From the NCBI RefSeq assembly GCF_035486915.1, contig NZ_DATHMR010000150.1, positions 1 to 17,436 of the forward strand: a stretch of DNA of 17,436 bases, written 5' to 3'. This stretch comes from Dyella_B sp035486915 (lineage in GTDB: Bacteria > Pseudomonadota > Gammaproteobacteria > Xanthomonadales > Rhodanobacteraceae). The translations under genes were made by a program, and so were the position numbers. Below, piece by piece: positions 12,430 to 17,436 of this stretch. The notes under the pieces are model-generated. The model saw only the letters and a list, made by a program, of their open reading frames with translations, did no database searches and was not told where the DNA came from. Within the stretch, counting starts at the first letter, position 1; every line of letters starts with the position of its first letter.

Positions 12430-14121
12430 TCAGAACTCCGACCACTCGCCGGCGACCGCCAGCGGGCGCATCGCAGGCTCTTGCGGAGGCTGGGACGGGA
12501 CGGCTTTCCGGGCCGGAGAACGGACCCGTTGCGACCCGCTTTCAGGGGCGGCCTCCAGCCGGAAATAGCCCATTTGGGCGTGCAGCAGATTCGCCTGCTC
12601 CTGCATGGCGTGGGCCGCCGCGGCAGCTTCTTCGACCAGGGCGGCGTTCTGCTGCGTCACTTCGTCCATCTGCGTGACCGCACGATTGACCTGGTCGATA
12701 CCGGCGGACTGCTCCTGACTGGCTGCCGCAAGTTCGTTCATGATGTCGGAAACACTCTTGACGCTACCGATGATGCCGCGCAGCGCCCGCCCGGATTCAT
12801 CCACCAGCACCGAGCCTGCCTGGACCTTCTCGACGCTGTCGTTGATCAGCGCCTTGATATCTTTCGCCGCGCGCGCACTGCGCTGCGCCAGATGGCGTAC
12901 TTCGCCGGCCACGACGGCAAAGCCGTGACCCTGTTCGCCCGCGTGGGCGGCCTCAACGGCGGCATTGAGCGCGAGCAAGTTGGTCTGAAAGGCGATTTCG
13001 TCGATCAGACTGACGATGTCGGAAATCTGCGCGCTCGCCTGTTGAATGGCTTCCATGGCGGTGCTGGCGCGCGCGGCCACGTCGCCGCCGCGCTCGGCTT
13101 GCGCGCGCATGGCAACGGCAAGTTGATTGGCCTGGCTGGCGTGACCGGCACTCTGCTTGACGGTGGCCGTCATTTCTTCCATCGACGATGCCGTTTCTTC
13201 GAGACTCGACGCCTGTTCCTGCGTGCGGTGACTCAGGTCGTCGTTACCGCGGGAAATCTCTTGCGCGGCGGAGGTCACCGCCTGCGCGCCTTCCTGCACC
13301 TTGCCGACGATCTCGGTGAGCTTTCCGCGCATGCGCAACAACGCATCCATCAGGCTGCCCGTCGGCGGCACGTACTGCGCCTCGTCATGGCGTAAATCGC
13401 CGCCGGCGATGCGCCCGGCCATCGCCAGCGCATGGGACGGCTCGCCGCCGATGCTCAACCGAATGCTGCGCATCGACTCCCACACCACGCCAATCACTAA
13501 TAGAGCAACCAGCAACGCGCGCAGCAGACTGCCGATCAGCATGTGCCGGAATTCGGCGTCGATATCCACGAAATAAGCGCCCGCCGCGACATGCAGGTCC
13601 CACGGCTTGAACCAGCTCGTGTAGGTGATTTTCAGCTTGTCGCCCTTGCTGCCTGGCATGGGCCACATGTATTCGGTCAAGCCGTGACCGTCGCGCTGAT
13701 CGGCGGCGAGCATGTCGCGGTACATGTACTTGCCGGTCGAGTCGGCTTCATCGCGGATGCTCTTGCCTACGCGCTGCGGCATGATCGGATGCATACGCAT
13801 GGTGAGACCGGAATCGAACACATAGACGTAGCCTGCGCCGTCGTTCCAGCGCATCGCCGAAACGGCCGCGAACGCGCGTTTCTTCGCTTCATCCTGACTG
13901 AATTCACCGGCGTCGGCGCGATCGGCGAAGCTCTGCATCAATGCAGTAGCCGAAGCCACCTGATCGCCCAGCGAACGTTCGCGCGCTTCCATCTGCAGAC
14001 GACGGCTATCCGCGGCAGACATCACGGTCAACGCAAGCAAACCGACTACAACGATGACAATGACGAGCCACACGCGTGCGGCGAGACTCATTCGACCTAG
14101 CATTTTCAGGGGGGAATTCAT
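12430..14121 (-). CDS. Methyl-accepting chemotaxis protein with sCache sensor and altered tip
   Basis: A 563-residue receptor. TM1 is at about 16-36. A periplasmic single-Cache domain spans 37-188, with GYVYVFD, MHPIMPQRVGKS, TEYMWPMPG and SWFKPWDLHVAAGAYFVDID as family landmarks. TM2 is at about 197-217, then HAMP-like sequence and cytoplasmic helices with QEQASSLEETASSMEEMT (301-318). It ends EWSEF, a CheR/CheB tether-like pentapeptide. The highly conserved tip reads EAAHAGEQGHGFAVVAGEVR and then HLAQRSAR: H393 and H399 replace two normally invariant arginines, and H410 and R417 replace the usual N and G/A. I chose ATG 14121 because AAGGTG lies six bases upstream; a GTG five codons earlier lacks support. 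sCache domains usually bind small organic acids, but no ligand can be assigned. Confidence 0.94.
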   Translation of the reverse strand: MNSPLKMLGRMSLAARVWLVIVIVVVGLLALTVMSAADSRRLQMEARERSLGDQVASATALMQSFADRADAGEFSQDEAKKRAFAAVSAMRWNDGAGYVYVFDSGLTMRMHPIMPQRVGKSIRDEADSTGKYMYRDMLAADQRDGHGLTEYMWPMPGSKGDKLKITYTSWFKPWDLHVAAGAYFVDIDAEFRHMLIGSLLRALLVALLVIGVVWESMRSIRLSIGGEPSHALAMAGRIAGGDLRHDEAQYVPPTGSLMDALLRMRGKLTEIVGKVQEGAQAVTSAAQEISRGNDDLSHRTQEQASSLEETASSMEEMTATVKQSAGHASQANQLAVAMRAQAERGGDVAARASTAMEAIQQASAQISDIVSLIDEIAFQTNLLALNAAVEAAHAGEQGHGFAVVAGEVRHLAQRSARAAKDIKALINDSVEKVQAGSVLVDESGRALRGIIGSVKSVSDIMNELAAASQEQSAGIDQVNRAVTQMDEVTQQNAALVEEAAAAAHAMQEQANLLHAQMGYFRLEAAPESGSQRVRSPARKAVPSQPPQEPAMRPLAVAGEWSEF

Positions 14122-14170
14122 AACGGACACCTTCACATCACTTCAGCACTACATGGCGCTTGCTTCTTTT

Positions 14171-14210
14171 AGGCACAGCCGCACGCCACCGTCTGGCGCG
14201 GTTGTGGCCT
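14171..14210. repeat. Imperfect hairpin upstream of the sCache receptor
   Basis: Bases 14171-14188 pair with 14194-14210 with small bulges and one G-U pair, about 16 pairs around a five-base loop. It lies between the cheA terminator and the receptor start. It may shape the leader of a read-through transcript; I find no FliA or sigma-54 promoter in the 14122-14218 gap. Confidence 0.5.
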
Positions 14211-14218
14211 GATAACGG

Positions 14219-14244
14219 TAAAAAGCGGTGCCTTCCTGCACCGC
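14219..14244 (-). terminator. Intrinsic terminator after cheA
   Basis: On the minus strand GCGGTGC (14244-14238) pairs with GCACCGC (14231-14225) around a six-base loop, followed by TTTTTA (14224-14219). It lies 13 bp past the cheA stop codon and should end most STAS-cheY-cheA transcripts. Confidence 0.85.
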
Positions 14245-14256
14245 CTGATTGGGGTG

Positions 14257-16236
14257 CTAAGCCGCCTTTCGACGGCTTTGCATACGAATAAGACCGGCGA
14301 CGTCGGTAATCAGCGCGACCGAACCATCGGCAAGAATGGTGGCGCCCGAAATACCATCGACGCGGCGATAGTTCGCTTCGAGCGACTTCACGACAGCTTG
14401 CTGCTGACCGATCAGTTCATCGATAAACAAGCCGACCTGCGTGCCGTCCGATTCGACGACAATCACCAAACCTTCTTCGATGTTCTGTCGCGCGTTCGCG
14501 CAACCGAATTGCTCATGCAAGCGAATGATCGGTAGATATTCGCCACGGAAACGGAAGAGTTCGCCGCCGCCCGTGACCGTACGCACGGCATCGGCAGGCA
14601 ATTGAATGGATTCGACGATCGACACCAGCGGCACGATGTAGCACTCATCGCCCACGGCCGTAGTCAAGCCATCGATGATGGCGAGCGTCAGCGGCAAGGT
14701 GATCGTAAAGGTGGTGCCCGCGCCCGGGCGGCTCTTGATCGCCACGGTGCCGCCAAGATCCACGACATTGCGGCGAACCACGTCCATGCCTACGCCGCGG
14801 CCGGACAAATCGGTGGTCACGGCGGCGGTCGAGAAACCCGGCTGGAAGATCAGTTCGCCAACCTCTTCATCGGTGATGTTGTCACCACTCTTGATCAAGC
14901 CTTTCTGCAAGGCCTTGGCGATGATGGCTTCGCGATTCAAACCGGCGCCGTCATCGACGATTTCCACCACGATGGAACCGCCGCGATGGAAGGCTTCCAG
15001 ACGCAAGGTGCCCACGTCGCCCTTGCCCGAAGCGCGGCGTTTTTCCGGTATTTCCAGGCCGTGATCGATCGCGTTGCGCACCAAGTGCACGAGCGGATCG
15101 CCAATTTTTTCGAGCACGGTCTTGTCGAGCTCGGTATGTTCGCCGACCAGATCCAGCTTCACCTGCTTGCCGAGTTTCTGACTCAGATCGCGCACCAGAC
15201 GCGGAAAGCGGTTGAACACCGAACCGATCGGCAACATGCGTATGCCCATCACGCTTTCCTGCAGGGAACGCGTGTGGCGTGCCAGTTGCGCGAGACCTTG
15301 CTGCAGTAGCGCGAGCCGCGACGGATCGAATTCTTCGCGGAACTGATCGAGCATCGCTTGCGTGATGACTAGCTCGCCGACGAGATCGATCAAGCCGTCG
15401 ATCTTGTCGATGGCAACGCGCACGGAGCCGGCGTCGTTGCTGCTGGCGGCGGCACGCGCGTTACCCGAGGGCGCACTCGCAGCAACAGGTGTTGCGACGG
15501 CTTCGACCACCGGCGCCGGTGCAGTGGCAGCGGCGACGAGAGGTTCAACGCTCAGATCGCACTCGTCTTCCACCCACTCGAACACGCTCGCAATCGCTTC
15601 ACGCGTAGCAGAGCCTGTCAGTTCGATGCGCCAACCGAGATGGCACTCGGAAGGATCCAGCGCATGCCACGCAGGCAGACGATCGAATTGCGCCTCGACG
15701 TTGAGCTGACCTAACGCAGCGAGTTCGCGCAACAAGCGCAATGGATCGTTGCCGCCCGCCAGCATGCTCTTGTGCGGGCGGAACTGAATCACCCAACCGC
15801 TGGAAACAGCCGCTTTTACCGCTGCCTTCGACGCGGCAGCCGGAGTGGAATGCCCTGCCGCTGCCGCCAATTCCTGCTTCAGCGCTTCGCTTTGCTCATC
15901 GGCAAGCGGTTGGCCATTCTGCGCGCGATCGAACATGCCACGCAGGCAATCCACCGTGCGCAGCATCAATTCGACGATGACCTTGTCGATAGCCCGACGG
16001 CCTTCGCGCACTTGATCGAGCAGCGATTCGGCTTCGTGCGTAAACGCCGCCATTTCGGGAAAACCGAACGTGGCAGCGCCGCCCTTGATCGAGTGCGCCG
16101 CGCGGAAAATGCTATGCACCAATTCCGCGTCGCCCCCCTCGTCCAGCGCAAGCAGCGCCGTTTCCATCGCATCGAGCCCTTCCAGGCTTTCTTCGAAGAA
16201 GACTTTGTGAAACTGCGCGATACTGATGGTGCTCAT
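14257..16236 (-). CDS. cheA: Chemotaxis sensor histidine kinase CheA
   Basis: A 659-residue cytoplasmic kinase that autophosphorylates in response to receptors and passes phosphate to CheY and CheB. P1 (1-125) has the phospho-histidine H48 in AAHSIKGGA. A P2-like domain lies at about 147-233. An Ala/Pro-rich linker (234-269) leads to P3 dimerisation helices (270-335). The P4 ATPase (about 336-516) has N388 in LVRNAIDHG, DDGAG (428-432) and SGRGVGMDVV (478-487). The P5 CheW-like domain (517-650) contacts CheW and receptors. All catalytic motifs are intact. The Shine-Dalgarno before ATG 16236 is weak (the preceding bases are CAAAAGCCCCC), so translation may depend on upstream genes. It lies 30 bp after cheY, and an intrinsic terminator follows. 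Confidence 0.97.
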   Translation of the reverse strand: MSTISIAQFHKVFFEESLEGLDAMETALLALDEGGDAELVHSIFRAAHSIKGGAATFGFPEMAAFTHEAESLLDQVREGRRAIDKVIVELMLRTVDCLRGMFDRAQNGQPLADEQSEALKQELAAAAGHSTPAAASKAAVKAAVSSGWVIQFRPHKSMLAGGNDPLRLLRELAALGQLNVEAQFDRLPAWHALDPSECHLGWRIELTGSATREAIASVFEWVEDECDLSVEPLVAAATAPAPVVEAVATPVAASAPSGNARAAASSNDAGSVRVAIDKIDGLIDLVGELVITQAMLDQFREEFDPSRLALLQQGLAQLARHTRSLQESVMGIRMLPIGSVFNRFPRLVRDLSQKLGKQVKLDLVGEHTELDKTVLEKIGDPLVHLVRNAIDHGLEIPEKRRASGKGDVGTLRLEAFHRGGSIVVEIVDDGAGLNREAIIAKALQKGLIKSGDNITDEEVGELIFQPGFSTAAVTTDLSGRGVGMDVVRRNVVDLGGTVAIKSRPGAGTTFTITLPLTLAIIDGLTTAVGDECYIVPLVSIVESIQLPADAVRTVTGGGELFRFRGEYLPIIRLHEQFGCANARQNIEEGLVIVVESDGTQVGLFIDELIGQQQAVVKSLEANYRRVDGISGATILADGSVALITDVAGLIRMQSRRKAA

Positions 16237-16266
16237 GGGGGCTTTTGACTCTTTAGATGGTGACGC

Positions 16267-16629
16267 TTAGCCGAGTACGCGACGGACGGTTGCGAGCAGT
16301 TGCTCCGGATCGAAGGGCTTCACCAGCCAGCCCGTTGCACCGGCGGCTTTGCCTTCCATCTTCTTGTCCGTGTTGGACTCGGTGGTCAGCATGAGAATCG
16401 GCACGCCCTTGTAATCGGCGCGCTGACGCAACTCACGCACCATGCTGATGCCATCCATCACCGGCATATTCACGTCGGCCAGCACGAGATCGAAACGCGA
16501 TGCTGCCGCCGTGTCCAGCGCAAGCTGACCGTTCTCCGCTTCGCTTACTTCATAACCGGCGCTGCGCAGCGTAAATGCCACCATGCCGCGCATCGAAGCC
16601 GAATCGTCTACCGCAAGAATCTTTGCCAT
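16267..16629 (-). CDS. cheY: Chemotaxis response regulator CheY
   Basis: A 120-residue single receiver domain. The acidic pair D8/D9, phospho-acceptor D52 (LADVNMP), T82/T83 (LTTES) and K104 (VKP) are all present. W101 takes the place of the switch tyrosine of E. coli CheY (Y106), keeping an aromatic residue. With no output domain and its place beside cheA, it is the likely motor- or output-binding regulator of this system. The ATG at 16629 has GAGG six bases upstream. The 13-bp spacing from the STAS gene and 30-bp spacing to cheA indicate one operon. No cheZ is visible, so dephosphorylation would depend on its own rate or on a phosphatase elsewhere. Confidence 0.95.
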   Translation of the reverse strand: MAKILAVDDSASMRGMVAFTLRSAGYEVSEAENGQLALDTAAASRFDLVLADVNMPVMDGISMVRELRQRADYKGVPILMLTTESNTDKKMEGKAAGATGWLVKPFDPEQLLATVRRVLG

Positions 16630-16642
16630 CTTCCACCTCAGT

Positions 16643-16963
16643 TCAGGCCGGCTTCTTCGCCGGCAACGCCAATGTTTGTGCCAGACCCAACTGGCTCGCC
16701 GCGTCGTACAACGGTGCACTTACACCTGCCCACTGCATGGCATGTCCGCGTTTTTCGAGCTCGCGCTGATAGACGACAAGCAATTGCAGTGCTGCCGTAT
16801 CCACGCGATCTACCTTGGAACCATCCAGCGTGATCTGTGGCGCATCCAGCGAAGAGGAAAGTTGCCGATACATATCCCCTACGTCGGCGATGCGGCTATC
16901 GGGCGGCAAGCCTATTGCCGCACCCATGACCGATGCCGCATCGCCTTTGGTCTTCGTACCCAT
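16643..16963 (-). CDS. STAS-domain protein, MlaB-like, first gene of the cheY-cheA operon
   Basis: A 106-residue STAS domain. The signature is VDRVDTAALQLLVVY (51-65): T56 follows D55, and the position of the SpoIIAA phospho-serine is A57. DTAxL is the pattern of MlaB-type STAS proteins rather than of phosphorylated anti-anti-sigma factors, so a phospho-switch of the usual kind is unlikely. A basic tail PAKKPA ends the protein. GAGG seven bases before ATG 16963 supports the start. A FliA promoter lies directly upstream, so this is the leader gene of STAS-cheY-cheA. Its role is unknown; a scaffold or adaptor for CheY or CheA would fit its position. Confidence 0.88.
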   Translation of the reverse strand: MGTKTKGDAASVMGAAIGLPPDSRIADVGDMYRQLSSSLDAPQITLDGSKVDRVDTAALQLLVVYQRELEKRGHAMQWAGVSAPLYDAASQLGLAQTLALPAKKPA

Positions 16964-16997
16964 AAAAGTGCCTCGCCGGATGAGCCCGTTGCAGGTT

Positions 16998-17024
16998 TTA
17001 TCGGCACGTTGAGGGGTAGCTTTA
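16998..17024 (-). promoter_or_regulatory. FliA (sigma-28) promoter for STAS-cheY-cheA
   Basis: On the minus strand TAAAGCTA (17024-17017), 11 bases, then GCCGATAA (17005-16998). The -10 half is a perfect match and the -35 half matches at six of eight positions, with exact spacing. Predicted start is near 16991, giving a leader of about 28 nt to ATG 16963. Confidence 0.9.
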
Positions 17025-17092
17025 GTGAGTTTCGTGTGTATTGCGTTGGGATTTTTGGGTGTGAGGCGGCCGCCCTGCGACCACGGTTATCC

Positions 17093-17116
17093 CGTCATTC
17101 CAGCGAAGGCTGGAGG
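17093..17116. repeat. CGTCATTCCAGC-type palindromic repeat
   Basis: TCCAGC (17099-17104) pairs with GCTGGA (17109-17114) around GAAG and is preceded by CGTCAT. From memory this is the core of a short palindromic repeat dispersed in many proteobacterial genomes. Here only one unit is clear. Confidence 0.6.
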
Positions 17117-17229
17117 TGCTTTACAACAGCGAAGCTGGTCATCCAGTGACTTCGGGTTTCATTTATGCGTTGCCGCCAGGTTGCTCGCCTGCGCGGCGGG
17201 CGTTTCGTCCGCCTGCCGGCGGCCGAGTC

Positions 17230-17275
17230 ACTTTTCTTTGCGTGCCCAAAGAAAAGTAACCCAAAGAAAGGGCAC
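17230..17275. repeat. ACTTTTCTTTG intergenic hairpin repeat
   Basis: ACTTTTCTTTG (17230-17240) pairs perfectly with CAAAGAAAAGT (17247-17257) around CGTGCC. A second CCAAAGAAA follows at 17261-17269. The loop's GTGCCC (17242-17247) can instead pair with GGGCAC (17270-17275), giving two mutually exclusive folds. I recall this element as very common between genes in Xanthomonadales, where it is often mis-annotated as short proteins. Confidence 0.75.
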
Positions 17276-17313
17276 CCCATATTCGGCGCTCTACGGGCGG
17301 CGCCCTCCGAGGC

Positions 17314-17416
17314 GTGAGAGGGGGCCGGGCTTTTCGACAGGGCTCCTGCCCTGGCGAAAAGGAATCGGCATCCATGCCGATTCCCCTGCGGGCCTTTTCG
17401 TCCCCCTCTCCCTCAC
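17314..17416. repeat. Three-way-junction inverted repeat element
   Basis: An outer stem, GAGAGGGGG (17316-17324) with CCCCCTCTC (17402-17410), extended by GTGAG/CTCAC, encloses two hairpins. The first is CTTTTCG+CAGGGC (17330-17343) with GCCCTG+CGAAAAG (17348-17361), loop TCCT. The second is GGAATCGGCAT (17361-17371) with ATGCCGATTCC (17374-17384). All arms are perfect or nearly so. It may be an RNA-like or mobile palindromic unit. Confidence 0.7.
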
Positions 17417-17436
17417 CGCATAAGGGGACCCCTTGC

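Larger units (their letters stand above)
17025..17436. other. Non-coding, repeat-rich right end
   Basis: No gene is supported in this stretch. Open frames here cross palindromic sequence and have no ribosome site or domain-like composition. The region is a stack of inverted repeats (17099-17114, 17230-17275, 17314-17416) of types that recur between genes in Xanthomonadales genomes. A further arm pair, GCCGCC (17172-17177) with GGCGGC (17218-17223), also lies here. Confidence 0.65.

Noticed and set aside
14175..14191. Possible sigma-54 promoter (TGGCGT...TGTGC on the minus strand) before the sCache receptor
   Set aside because: Spacing between GG and GC is 11 rather than the required 10 bases, and the bases lie in a hairpin.
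17025..17423. Open frames across the right-end repeats (for example the one containing SHFSLRAQRKVTQRKGT)
   Set aside because: They translate inverted repeats; peptides of this kind are a common mis-annotation of this intergenic element.
1..17436. CRISPR array or phage-defence island
   Set aside because: No regularly spaced repeats beyond the pair at 243-325, and no nuclease, helicase or toxin-like genes are present.

Overview
The window is a moderately GC-rich gammaproteobacterial chromosome segment. It most resembles Xanthomonadales, probably Rhodanobacteraceae (the Dyella/Luteibacter/Rhodanobacter group). I base this on overall protein character, on intergenic repeat types I recall from that order, and on gene order. 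No database was consulted.

Left part (1-5786): a gene-poor end carries a 17-bp direct repeat next to a minus-strand tRNA-Arg(CCG). It is followed by a secreted M61-family metallopeptidase (minus; a TTG start is preferred). On the plus strand come an outer-membrane beta-barrel protein, a small secreted protein of unknown function, and a multi-membrane-span MASE1 sensor with a degenerate histidine-kinase end. The first two plus-strand genes each end in a clean intrinsic terminator. The small secreted protein lies behind a near-consensus FliA (sigma-28) promoter, so it is predicted to be co-expressed with late flagellar and chemotaxis genes.

Middle and right part (5815-16963, all minus): a complete chemosensory cluster. 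In transcription order it is STAS, cheY, cheA, terminator, sCache receptor, then a new FliA promoter, cheW, four-helix-bundle receptor, cheR, cheD, cheB, receptor without a periplasmic domain, STAS. The order cheY-cheA-(mcp)-cheW-mcp-cheR-cheD-cheB resembles the Pseudomonas aeruginosa che2 cluster. No cheZ is present. FliA promoters precede both the first STAS gene and cheW, and an intrinsic terminator follows cheA, so there are at least two FliA transcription units. The sCache receptor gene sits between the cheA terminator and the cheW promoter with no promoter I can recognise.

How the parts fit: receptors signal through CheW to CheA, which phosphorylates CheY (motor output) and CheB. CheR and CheB set receptor methylation, and CheD deamidates receptors. 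Two receptors end in CheR/CheB-tether-like pentapeptides (AWKEF, EWSEF). The third receptor and CheD share a different tail (GEIELF and GEVELF). STAS proteins bracket the cluster, one SpoIIAA-like (DSSAL) and one MlaB-like (DTAAL).

Right end (about 17040-17436): no convincing gene. It holds three stacked intergenic repeat structures, including a probable three-way-junction fold.
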